From NCBI RefSeq assembly GCF_040183065.1, contig NC_091120.1, forward strand, positions 176,299,988 through 176,363,987: 64,000 nt of DNA. The letters are read 5' to 3'. Origin of the DNA: Periplaneta americana. Lineage: Eukaryota > Arthropoda > Insecta > Blattodea > Blattidae. This document shows positions 54,960 to 64,000 of this stretch, one piece after another (the stretch's first letter is position 1; every line of letters starts with the position of its first letter). A program made the translations under genes and the position numbers. Below the pieces are notes generated by a model that was not told the DNA's origin, made no database searches, and worked only from the letters and a program-made list of their open reading frames with translations.

Positions 54960-55955
54960 CATTATAAACTTGTTTCATAATATACGCTACAACGGTATTC
55001 AAAAAAGGCCTAAACTGTTTAGGAAAGTCCTACATTTTGTTATGATAGTAAATAAACGACATTTTCAGACTTTGAAATATACTTCAGAGATATATTATAC
55101 GTAGAACTTTTCACGAAAAAAAAAGAAAGAAAAAAGAAAAGAAAAAGAATTTGACTTTCACTACATATGGGTCTACTACATCAAATAATAGAATTTAGAT
55201 ATATTTATTCTATTTTAATTATGCATATTGTAATTTCACGTTTATAGTGCACCTTAGTGAATTTTTTAAAAATATTTTCATGCATATTTCTGTTCGCTTA
55301 TGCATACATATCTGGGCTCTAGTTACAATTGAATTCGACTGTACCTGCTGTCTTGTAATGATGTATCACATCGACAAGTTTATAGGTTAGGAGCACATGA
55401 TTCATTACCGCGTTGTCTGATTCACCAGAGACATTTTTTAATATAATTTATTGCACAGAACTTTGAACCTCCTTGTCAGTATTCAGTCTGCTCTTTACTC
55501 AATTTCCTTTTACGTATAAGCCAATAAGGCGATTATGTAATTGATTGTCATCATGAATCCCTACTACTACAGATCTATACTGTTTTGAGCTCACAATTCT
55601 GCATTCTGATGATAGGTGGCAGTAGGGAGCAGGAGCGTATATGTAGTGCCCTCTAACGACATCTGGGAGAACTTGTTTAGATCGGCAGCGATGTCTTGTT
55701 CATATGAACTCATATCTCATTCTGTACATTTACTGAACTTGTTGTTCATTATTTTCGTTGCTACGTAATTTGAAAATTTCAACGTACAAGGTGAGCCATA
55801 TGTTATCGTACCCAACGAACTGCTAGCACATGTTTCCTAAAGTGAAAAAGCCGGTCTCATTCGACTAAACACTTTCTTTTTAATATATTATTATAATGCA
55901 AGAAAATTCCTTTTGATACGTTATGGTTGCAGATTTGAATTCTGCTTTCGTAGAA
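54960..55955. other. Intergenic DNA, nothing recognised
   Basis: AT-rich; a purine run (AAAGAAAGAAAAAAG) occurs near 55118-55150. Confidence 0.35.
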
Positions 55956-55959
55956 TCCC

Positions 55960-56208
55960 AGATCACATATAGATTGCTCAGTCCTATGTTAAAAACGGTT
56001 GCACTTTGAAGAGAACCTCCAGAATCGCCATCCATCCGCCGTAAACGAACACGAGATGGAAGTACAGTCGCTAATGCAATTCAAATGGGAGTTATGACGT
56101 GACTCCTTATATAACACCTAGATGGCAGCATAGTAAACCTGACAAAAGTTGTTACTGTCAAAGCCTATAACGCAGAGCAATCTGGATATATATGATCTAG
56201 GGTAGAAT
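55960..56208. mobile_element. MITE with CCCAGATCACATAT ends
   Basis: CCCAGATCACATATAGATTG CTCAG at the left is loosely inverted at the right (CAGAGCAATCTGG, ATATATGATCTAGGG). CCTAGATGGCAGCATAGT and its relatives recur in fragments at 56452-56545 and 62152-62310. Confidence 0.6.
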
Positions 56209-56451
56209 GTAGAAACATTTCTAAATGTAAAGCTTTTTAAAATTGAGTAAATACTTTCAGAAACTACAGTCTTCACATACAGTATGTCATTATTAGAACT
56301 TAATAATATTTGGAATATCACCTGATGACATTTAGCTCGTTATGATAACAATAAGAACAAAATGAACAAACGGTTGGTAATGGTGACTGATGAGATAAAC
56401 ATCGCGCCAATATAATGAAGAGTTTTTAAGTTGCGCAGAATCTTGAATCTA

Positions 56452-56545
56452 ACCCCTGATCACATATATAACAGATAGCTCAGCCTTATAAGCTTTGACG
56501 GCAAAACTTTGATCAATTTCATTATGCTGCCATCTATAGTCGTGT
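56452..56545. mobile_element. Fragment of the CCCAGATCACATAT MITE
   Basis: CTGATCACATATATAACAGA, then GACGGCAAAACTTTGATCAA and TATGCTGCCATCTATAG match 62152-62240 in order. Confidence 0.65.
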
Positions 56546-56639
56546 CGCTGTTATTTCCGGTGTGACTCCTCCTCTTTGCTTACGTCTTAGGAAGTGAAAG
56601 CTCTATAAAGTCTAAGTAGGTAATATCGTTCGCCATTTT

Positions 56640-57466
56640 TGTTCTTTCGTTGCCGAGCTACCATACGAGGAATCTATTTGCCACACACTACACTCATTAT
56701 TATTCGCCGATGACCAGGTGATATTTGCGGGGGATGAAGATGATATGATACATATAGTAATTAAACTAATGGAAGAATAAAGAAAATGGGGACTAAACAA
56801 AAATCTACAGAAAACAGAATATATGTGTTTAGGAAAAGATGTGGGTGACCTCATACTTGAAACAGGAAATATTAAAAAATGTGAATCCTTTAAATATCTT
56901 GGATCAATAATCACAAATATAGGTACATGTGAGAGAGACATTCAAAATAAAATTGCTTTGGCAAAAAATGCTACCAAGACTTTGCATGGAATAATCTGGA
57001 ATAAAAATATAACAAAAGAAACTAAAATTAAAATCTACAAGAGTATAATACAGAATATTTTATCATATGGAAGTGAAACTTGGTCCATGACAGAACTAAA
57101 AAAAAAAAACAAAATTAAAACAGTTGAATTCGACTATCTTAGGAGAAGTCTTCACAAAACAAGACAGGATAAAATTAGAAATGAACTCCTTTGGAAAGAA
57201 ATGAACGTCACCACATCTGTTGTTAAGAGAATAGGAAATCAAACTCTGAAATGGTATGGACATGTACAAAGAATGGGCAACGAAAGATGGCCAAAAACAT
57301 ATATATCAATGGTCACCCCCAGGAAAAAATAAACGTGGTAGACCAAAATTGAAATGGAAAACCCATGTCACAGCAATAATGGACGACAGGAATTTGGAAG
57401 AAGGAGATTGGAACGATAGATAGATATGGAAACTGAAGACGGCGAACCTATAAGTGGGAAAAAGCC
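56640..57466 (+). pseudogene. RTE-like reverse transcriptase, 3' half, (GAA)n tail
   Basis: Reads SLLFADDQVIFAGDEDDM (FADD catalytic pair), a stop, NLQKTEYMCLGKD, CESFKYLGSIITNIGTCERD, KIKIYKSIIQNILSYGSETW, NQTLKWYGHVQRMGNERWPK, and breaks at about 57330. The layout is the same as the GTAA-tailed family but the sequence is clearly a different RTE-like lineage. The longest continuous part is 56823-57332 (169 codons). It ends in a GAA microsatellite. Confidence 0.85.
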
Positions 57467-57509
57467 GAAGAAGAAGAAGAAGAAGAAGAAGAAGAAGAAG
57501 AAGAAGAAG

Positions 57510-57540
<31 letters not shown>
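57467..57540. repeat. (GAA)n microsatellite
   Basis: About 24 GAA units serving as the 3' tail of the RTE-like element. Confidence 0.95.
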
Positions 57541-57855
57541 TCGTTGTTTAAAAAATACATTAGAATTTTAACAAATAGTTATTCATTAATTCATTATAGA
57601 AATTGCCGTAACGTAAGCCCAGTTATGAAACTCTTAATATGTTTCCGTCATTGAAAAAACTTTCCCCAGGTATTTCATACTTAATCGAAATTTAACGAAA
57701 ATTTCATTCCCTGCCGGATGTCGATGGACTGGTGCGGGCGTAGTATAGATATGTCAGAAACTAAATGGCGGATTGTGGTGAAAAAAGGACGGGGGAATAG
57801 CGCACATGGAATCGGTTTCCCCCATATCTTGTATAACTCATACAATAAAATTCTT

Positions 57856-57938
57856 CTGATCAGAATTAGGTTTTGGGGTAGTCAATGTCAAGTTCCAGGA
57901 CACGGTTGAATACCCAAAAGCCTAATTCTGATCACAAT
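57856..57938. repeat. Short inverted repeat
   Basis: TCTGATCAGAATTAGG plus TTTTGGGGTA faces TACCCAAAAGCCTAATTCTG over a loop of about 30 nt. Confidence 0.65.
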
Positions 57939-58307
57939 CACTGTGAAAGCCTAAAAACTCGTAACATTCTTCTTGTTTAAAATGTCTGTGCAATACTTCC
58001 GCACCTTCGGTTTTACTAATTTATTCTACAGTTGATTTTGTATTTAGAGACTCTTTTCCAAAAATGATGAAAAAGTACGAGAATCCCATTTTCTTTCATC
58101 GCTTATTCTGAACTTAAACATATTCGAATATTTTTTTTATTACAACTAATGTGACAGAGGATTGAAAGGATACAGTATCTGGAATTGTGTGAAACGCTTA
58201 TGTTCCCGGTTGGGTGTTATTGTGATATTTAGATTTTTAAGGAATTGGTTCTGAGGGTCTCGGGTGTAAAACATGGTAACTGACATTTTGATAAAAAATG
58301 AGATATA

Positions 58308-58916
58308 TACGGTCTTACTAATAAACAGTGTATAGTTTTTATACGAGACTTATGCAGAGTTGGGACAGAAAATGTTACTAATAAACCATGCATAAGCTAT
58401 GGACGTTTAAACAGTCTGTAACTATACAATGGGAAATGCTTTGCAGTAGTTACATACACGAAAACCCTTGTTTAAGCGTTGTAAATAGAGAAAAAATGGC
58501 CGCCCCTTTAACAGCTGTTCGTAACGACTGTCATTTTTTTTTTTATGATGGTTGCCTTGTAACCACAGAAGAACAAACCAAAGAGCACAGAATAATTAGA
58601 ATAATATTACTGTAGCTTGTACTTTTTGACCAAAATATAGTGTGGTAATCGATCAGAACCAGTTGTACTATCGATACTTAACACGGCACACTAGAGCGCT
58701 CTACCGGATGCAATAGAGAACCTCAGATATTCTATTACCTTTCTGAATGAAGTAATGACGAAACTATGACGTAGCTGTGTAACAGTTTTACTGTTATACA
58801 CTAGGTATGTAGTGATTATTAGTAAGGAATTTACACACGACTTATAAACGAGCTACCCATTGTATAAGTATAAGACAGTTGAACGTCTGTATAGAGAGTT
58901 TTTATTAGTAAGACCG
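58308..58916. mobile_element. MITE with CGGTCTTACTAATAAAC ends (copy 2)
   Basis: CGGTCTTACTAATAAACAGT at the left and TTTTTATTAGTAAGACCG at the right, flanked by ATA. Nearly co-linear with 46748-47352; a poly(T) expansion near 58535 and small indels differ. Confidence 0.85.
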
Positions 58917-59186
58917 ATAGCATATAATGATATCTTTCATTCTGCGTCTAATGCAGTAGTTAGTTTTCCAACATCTCAACAGATGACAGAAGTATGCAGA
59001 TTTTACTTTCCTGGTAACTATACAAACTGTTGCATGTATAAATGTTTACCTACCTAATAACTTGAAAACACTAAAACGTCATTTACCATGTTTCACGCCC
59101 GAGCCTGTAATTTTACAAGGATTGTGAATATGATTAGGTGTGAAATAAATTTAATGCAATTTATGTGTTATATATTAATGATTATC

Positions 59187-59309
59187 AGGCAGCGGATTTT
59201 TGGTCCCGATACTGTACGTCAGTTGCAGGGAAGTCATTGAACTCACTGCTGCACTTCCTCCTTATGCCTTGTGTCTTGTCTCTGTGTAGGGACTGAAAAT
59301 CCGCTGGCT
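59187..59309. mobile_element. 123-bp hAT-like MITE
   Basis: CAGGCAGCGGATTTTTGGTC at the left, GACTGAAAATCCGCTGGCTG at the right. The 8-bp flanks ATGATTAT / ATTATTAC agree at 6 positions. Confidence 0.65.
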
Positions 59310-60512
59310 GATTATTACTGTATTTTTTTTTTCTTTTCTTTATTGAATATATACCATATAACGTACCTGTACATGTATTTACAATGAAATTACTGTATTT
59401 AATCTTAATTATCCATTGTTAATTGGCGTTAGAATAATGTGATGTAACTCATTGCCATTGCTAAACAACTGACGTCAGATGTTGACATTTTCGTGACATT
59501 TTAATTTGATACTCGTGCATAAACGTTTTATGTTCAAAGTAACGTATATTACTATGACGTCAGAAGGACGTATTAAGTAAATAATGATAAACACACATGA
59601 CATTACGGGAATATTTCTCAGAAATGAATTTTAAAAAAGTAATACAGTAGAGTTCCGATTATCCGGACTATACGTGTCGAGGGCAATCCGGATAAGCAAA
59701 CATACGGATAATATGGAGAATGAGAGCGCTATGTGCTTTTTAATCCTGTAATCTTAAAGGGACAGAGGCCGGAATCATTAATGTTAAAGACGCTACTTGT
59801 ACAGCAGTGGCAAAAAAAAATGGCCGACCCTTGTAGCTGATACAAAAGAATCCTGTGCTGTGTATTGTGTCAAACTGTGGTAATTTCAATATGGGTATTG
59901 ACGCCAGAGGTATGTACTGCTATTTAATGTAAAAATACGCAGTTATCTTTGCCGAATAGAGGTAGAAATGTAATATTGATGCCAGATGAAAATAAAACTC
60001 TCAAAGTTTTTTCGTCTGTAAGTTGAGGCAATGAAGGAAACAAAAGATGGTAAGAATCGAACAAATGCAATAAATTTCATTGTTACAATTATTTACACAA
60101 GATGGATGTGTTTTGTGACTAGCAAAATTTGAATCTGTAACTCTGAAATCAGCTACAAGGGTCGGTCCGGTTTTTTTTGCCATACGTCATAATAAACGAC
60201 TTTTTATTCATAATACACTGCAGTATGTAAATGATTTAAAAAACTTTGTTGTTCAGTACTGTATATACGAACACTACTGTAATTACAAAAAGCGATCCGG
60301 ATGGGCAGGGCATAGTTGCGCCCCACGGTCAGATAAGATGCAGGAGATAAAAAAGGGTCCCTGTTTTGTGGGCATAGTTGCATCAGGTATAGAAAAGGGC
60401 ATGGCATAGTTGCGCCCCGATGAAATAGGTAGAGAAAAAGACACTACGGAAACTCGAGCCTCGTCATCAACCAACCTTATTGATTTCTTATTCGATTTAA
60501 TATTCATTACCG

Positions 60513-60885
60513 ATACCGTTAAAATGAACACCATGAAGTTGGCAGTACTTTATTAACTGTTTTTCTATTGTTTATCCAGTGATTATCGATAGCATACCGT
60601 TAAAATGAACACCATGAAGTTGGCAGTACTTTATTAACTGTTTTTCTATTGTTTATCCAGTGATTATCGATAGCATACCGTTAAAATGAACACCATGAAG
60701 TTGGCAGTACTTTATTAACTGTTTTTCTATTGTTTATCCAGTGATTATCGATAGCATACCGTTAAAATGAACACCATGAAGTTGGCAGTACTTTATTAAC
60801 TGTTTTTCTATTGTTTATCCAGTGATTATCGATAGCATACCGTTAAAATGAACACCATGAAGTTGGCAGTACTTTATTAACTGAC
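60513..60885. repeat. 81-bp tandem repeat, about 4.6 nearly perfect units
   Basis: TACCGTTAAAATGAACACCA recurs at 60514, 60595, 60676, 60757 and 60838. Units look identical, which implies recent amplification or active homogenisation, within the MULE-like element. Confidence 0.97.
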
Positions 60886-60988
60886 ATATTCAAATGAGTG
60901 AGTCGTTTGAATATGGGGCCTTAGCAGTCTTTGACATTTTGTTAGTGATTTTCACACAGTCTGTGGCGTATAGTGAGGTTAATTTAAA

Positions 60989-61134
60989 ATGAATGTTAAG
61001 TTTAGTGAAAAGGGTAAAGAGTTAATAATTCACAATGGTTCTAAGTTTCAATTTTCGAAATCCTGTACCGCAGGGTTAAGATATCAATGTACAAACAAAT
61101 AATGCAGTTCATTTATTGTGTGTGATCGGTAAGA
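60989..61134 (+). pseudogene. FLYWCH zinc-finger-like remnant
   Basis: Reads MNVKFSEKGKELIIHNGSKF, QFSKSCTAGLRYQCTNK-stop-CSSFIVCDR then a donor-like GTAAG. (F)SxKGKxLIxHNGxxFxxxxx...YxCxxxxC matches the FLYWCH zinc finger, except that the W of YW is Q. One in-frame stop at 61100 separates the two cysteines. It lies inside the MULE-like element, so it is probably the relic of its transposase N-terminus. Confidence 0.55.
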
Positions 61135-61658
61135 AAGTGTTATTTTAAATAGCAAAATTGATCATATGCTAGGCCTACCTGATTTCAATGCAGCTATCAC
61201 TGTAATATTTTTAGGTAATTTATTTATTTTATGACAGTCACTTTCGTGTGTACTATGCCCATCGGGGCGCAACTATGCTATGTCCATTCTGCTACCTGAT
61301 TTCTTCGGGGCGCAACTATGCCATGTCCCTCCTGCTACCTGATTTCTTCGGGGCGCAATTATGCCATACCGATCCGGATAACATGGGAGGCCGGATAATC
61401 GGGACTCATGTATATCTATTGACTTTCGGTTTAATTAAATGTGTAAGTCGAGAGATTTTATTGCCGGAAACTAACGCTCTGAATCAGGCTATTATTTGTC
61501 CATTTCACTTTACGAACTGCGCCGTATTAAACTGAGCCTGTTTTCAGGCGGACATCCATTATTTTGACATGTAATGTACTATGCATGCTGCAGATATTGA
61601 ACGCTTACTTCCGTATTACTTTTCATAGCAATGAGCATACTATCAAGAATTACATCAA

Positions 61659-61664
61659 TTTATT
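61659..61664 (-). terminator. Possible poly(A) signal of the upstream lipase
   Basis: AATAAA on the minus strand, about 190 nt after the lipase stop codon at 61852. In AT-rich DNA this hexamer is common, so support is modest. Confidence 0.35.
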
Positions 61665-61851
61665 ATTTTCGTTTGGCTGTTATTATAGTACCAATAACAA
61701 CAATAATAGTGAATTACTGATCATAATAAAAATTCTTGGATTGTAATTTCCATTTAGATATAAAATGTACATAAGTAAATATTTTGTACTTTTGCAGTAT
61801 TATTCTATCTCGTCCTTGTCTGTCTCCATTTCGTCACACTTGAGTCATCTG

Positions 61852-62001
61852 TCAGTATTTGCTCATGAGACTCAAAACGTGCTCATACACAAGCTGAGGA
61901 CTGTCGATGGCCCACAAGTAGTCGAGGTGGTTGAAGGCAGGCAGAGCGACTTTGTGCATGGCGATACAGTTAGGCAACTTGCTGTGCAGCTCTTCGACGT
62001 C
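61852..62001 (-). CDS. Acid lipase, last coding exon of the upstream gene
   Basis: Encodes the final 49 residues of a lipase: DVEELHSKLPNCIAMHKVAL, PAFNHLDYLWAIDSPQLVYE, HVLSLMSKY and stop (TGA). FNHLDYLWAID contains the catalytic histidine of the Ser-Asp-His triad (human gastric lipase NHLDFIWAMDA). The exon is 150 nt in phase 0 with acceptor TATTCTTTGTTGCAG. The catalytic Asp is expected just upstream in the previous exon, which lies outside the window; nothing else of this gene was found in 62002-64000. GC is high compared with flanks, as in the other lipase exons. It ends about 21.7 kb upstream of the next lipase start in the same orientation, showing a tandem arrangement. The plus-strand open frame here is a shadow. 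Confidence 0.93.
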   Translation of the reverse strand, partial: DVEELHSKLPNCIAMHKVALPAFNHLDYLWAIDSPQLVYEHVLSLMSKY

Positions 62002-62151
62002 CTGCAACAAAGAATATTGCAGTAGAACAAGGGCTCCAACCTATTTCAATGAAGTACCACTGTTTTTAATTTAGGACATTATACCGTCTATGTATCATTC
62101 AACTAATTAATTCTGGTAAAACATGATATCTGTCACTATTGACTCGTAGTA

Positions 62152-62310
62152 CCCCAGATCACATATAACAGATTGCTCAGTCTTATAGGTTTTGACGGCA
62201 ACAACTTTTATCAGTTTGACTATGCTGCCATCTAGCTACTGCATAAGTCTCATTTGAATTGTACGGAGCAACTGTACTTCCATCTAGCGGTCGTTTCCAA
62301 CCGACGGCGG
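62152..62310. mobile_element. Fragment of the CCCAGATCACATAT MITE
   Basis: CCAGATCACATATAACAGAT, GACGGCAACAACTTTTATCA, TATGCTGCCATCTAGC and AACTGTACTTCCATCTAG match 55960-56208 and 56452-56545 in parts and partly in inverted order. Confidence 0.65.
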
Positions 62311-62329
62311 CGATCCTGATGGTAGTTCC

Positions 62330-62570
62330 CTTCCACATGTCACCGTAGGTTCGTTCCAACAACAGTCAGGAATCGTCCTTAACTATCGTGAGCATGCGCA
62401 GTACAGAAAAAGCGTTCCAACACAATCCGAACCAGTCCTGAACCGGAAACATGTACTGCAGTCTGGCGTTCCAACAAGCTTTTGGCACGGGTTCGGAACG
62501 GTCAGAAGTAGTCCGTGGATTGAGGCATGTACGGAAGAGTACGCGAGACGCGCATGCGCATAAGCTCACC
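62330..62570. repeat. GTTCCAACAA / GCATGCGCA motif cluster
   Basis: CGTTCCAACA occurs three times (about 62352, 62412, 62469) together with GCATGCGCA palindromes, resembling the element at 15166-15615. Probably a diverged MITE; limits unclear. Confidence 0.4.
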
Positions 62571-62882
62571 AGCGTCTCCTGGATACTGAAGAAAGACATG
62601 ATCGACTGTTCACATCAATGAGGTTAAAGATGAAAAGTGACAGTACAGACGAATAATAAAACTAGAGATTTAATTTAAATTTTCGCCAAAAAGAAAGGGA
62701 ATGGAAATTATTTGGGTATTGAAATAGTTAATTACAATTTCAACATGCAGCTTTGATTAAAGGTATAATAAAGTACATAAATTCATAATTAAAAAAGAAC
62801 TAATTTTTAGATGAGAATTCCCCAGTACACGACACAGAATTAGCGGAATTCTTGCCTTCCATATTTTTTGTCATCTTTTTAT

Positions 62883-64000
62883 CAGGGGCGGCCCGTCCCT
62901 ATGTGTTACAGTGCTACAGCACAGTGATAATTTTTGCTCAAATAATGCATTTGTAATACCATAGTATCTGATCTGTCATTTAACAATTTCCCGTGGTTAT
63001 ATTCATGACGCATTATCGAGTGTATAGTCTTCGCTCTTCGCTCTTTGGTGCCTCAGGGGGTTCGTTGTGCTATTCTGAAGTTCATATGAGAATGTAAACA
63101 TTTATACGCATGTGCGAAGCTGAAATCACTGCTCTGATTGGTTATTTTTACGCGGGAAAGTGCTGTAGTCAGCTTCAGCACAACACAGCTTGGAGATTGC
63201 AAAAGTAAAGCGTAACGAAAGAATGCTTGTTTGTGGAAGAACTCGGAACTATTTACAATGTATTTGGAATTCAAATATCAGACTGCTGCTGCCATCTACC
63301 TGTAGGGCTACGAGGTATCTCCTGAATCAGCTAGCAAGCGACGGAAAATGGAATCCCAGAAAATTGAAGCCAAGGAAGTATGTGACTGTATAATTCAGGA
63401 AGCTACTCACCATTTCCAGTCTGTAAGCTAGGCTACCTAGACGCAACAAAATTGTTAAACAGCAAAATTTTTTAGAATTTTTCGTATAATTTTCGCGAAC
63501 GCGAACTTGAAGTTGCTGTCAACAGCTATACTATACTGAAAAAAAAGAGTGTTAAAGACACAACTTGGAGTTCTATACGGAAAACCCGACTTCCAAAATA
63601 TAGAGGTCTGTTCAATTGTTACAATACATAGTCTCCAACAATTTACAGGATCCATTCCGTGAAGTACCGAAGTTGTTAAATATTTTGGTTACAACACCAA
63701 TGGCCACTGCTGAGCCAGAAAGATGTTTTTCTTGCTTGAAACGCATAAAAACGGTTTTTAAGGAACACTATGTCCCAGGATCGTCTCATTGCTCTTGCAA
63801 TACTGTCAATAGAAAAAAAATATGATGTCCAAGATGGAGGGGTTTACACCAGGGTAATTGACAAGTTCTACAGTAGGAAGGAACGTCGTATGGACTTCAT
63901 ACTAGGCGAGTCTCAAATTAAGATAAATACATATAAGTGTATACAGTAGGTCGATATAGAGATGGTAGCACACTCATTATTTTGACCACCAGCCGCTACT
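62883..64000 (+). mobile_element. hAT element, internally deleted, running to the window edge
   Basis: The left end CAGGGGCGGCCCGTCC is mirrored by ACCAGCCGCTACT at 63988-64000, where one more base (G) would complete CAGTAGCGGCT. The element is thus about 1.12 kb and ends at, or one base beyond, the window edge. Its coding remnant is the C-terminal end of a hAT transposase. The 8-bp duplication cannot be checked because the right flank is missing. Confidence 0.75.
63616..63950 (+). pseudogene. hAT transposase C-terminal dimerisation domain
   Basis: Reads IVSNNLQDPFREVPKLLNIL, VTTPMATAEPERCFSCLKRI, KTVFKEHYVPG; after a shift, LIALAILSIEKKYDVQDGG-like sequence, VIDKFYSRKERRMDFILGES and QIKINTYKCIQ-stop. 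L..(L)..P...AEPERCFSCLKRIKT is the core of the hAT C-terminal domain. One frameshift near 63780 and no upstream catalytic region, consistent with an internal deletion. Confidence 0.85.

Larger units (their letters stand above)
60303..61370. mobile_element. Mutator-like (MULE) non-autonomous element
   Basis: GGGCAGGGCATAGTTGCGCC at the left and GGCGCAATTATGCCATACC at the right are inverted. A 9-bp duplication GATCCGGAT flanks them (60294-60302, 61371-61379). Three subterminal copies of GGGGCGCAACTATGC-type blocks lie at each end in mirror order, with ~48-bp spacing at the right. It carries an 81-bp repeat array and a FLYWCH-like coding remnant. A 9-bp duplication and FLYWCH are both characteristic of MULEs. 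Confidence 0.72.
59645..61410. mobile_element. pogo/Tigger-type element with a nested MULE-like insertion
   Basis: CAGTAGAGTTCCGATTATCC GGA at the left and CCGGATAATCGGGACTCATG at the right, flanked by TA (59643-59644, 61411-61412). Additional CCGGATAA motifs are subterminal. The insertion at 60303-61370 accounts for more than half its length. Confidence 0.85.

Noticed and set aside
57454..57654. Arginine-rich and leucine-rich frames
   Set aside because: Translations of the (GAA)n microsatellite.
61765..62025. Plus-strand 86-codon frame
   Set aside because: Shadow of the minus-strand lipase last exon, which has the correct acceptor, motif and stop.

Overview
This window is non-coding-rich nuclear DNA of an insect. 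It is AT-rich, has very long introns, and is densely layered with DNA transposons, non-LTR retrotransposon 3' ends, tRNA-derived SINEs and microsatellites. The repeat families (GTAA-tailed RTE-like ends, several SINEs with A/B boxes, many TA/8-bp-TSD miniature elements) and the lipase sequence fit a cockroach-like (Blattodea) genome. That placement is recognition plus inference, not proof.

The only well-supported host genes are two secreted acid (neutral/gastric-type) lipases on the minus strand, in tandem. The upstream gene contributes only its last coding exon (61852-62001), which carries the NHLD catalytic-histidine motif and the stop codon; its other exons lie beyond the right edge. About 21.7 kb further on, the second gene starts at 40155. 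Five of its coding exons can be read: 40063-40155 signal peptide, 26892-27090, 21280-21394, 7568-7811 with GHSMG, and 5736-5894. All four internal junctions keep the reading frame and rebuild a continuous lipase of 270 residues. Its 3' exons are not seen and presumably lie beyond the left edge. Introns are about 13.0, 5.5, 13.5 and 1.7 kb.

Layout, left to right. 0-6 kb: mariner remnant, miniature inverted-repeat elements (MITEs), RTE tail, SINE, lipase exon 5. 6-8 kb: a perfect 222-bp palindrome in intron 4, then exon 4. 8-20 kb (intron 3): TTAA-flanked MITE, hAT BED-finger fragment, a conserved transposon-like pseudogene, a Helitron, LINE tails, an RTE end bordered by tRNA-like SINE units, a hAT-type MITE with a SINE inserted in it. 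21-27 kb: exon 3, a 68-bp satellite (about 36 units) split by a 1.3-kb MITE, a pogo-like element, exon 2. 27-40 kb (intron 1): a 24-bp minisatellite, nested hAT deletion derivatives, a (TCATA)n tract, RTE, mariner pseudogene, SINE, nested MITEs, exon 1.

40-62 kb is intergenic between the two lipases: a MITE dimer with another element nested in it, an unidentified exon-like stretch, a BED-finger hAT deletion derivative, a 2.3-kb pogo/Tigger element with nested mariner and SINE, tandem tRNA-like SINE units, a second Helitron, an RTE-like pseudogene, and a pogo-type element invaded by a Mutator-like element carrying a FLYWCH remnant. The last 1.1 kb is a hAT element whose two ends almost exactly fit the window.

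No intact transposase, rRNA, CRISPR array or prokaryotic feature was seen. The most unusual signals are the MITE family with apparent 7-bp GTNNNAC target duplications, the perfect palindrome inside a lipase intron, and the satellite whose two halves differ across a transposon insertion.
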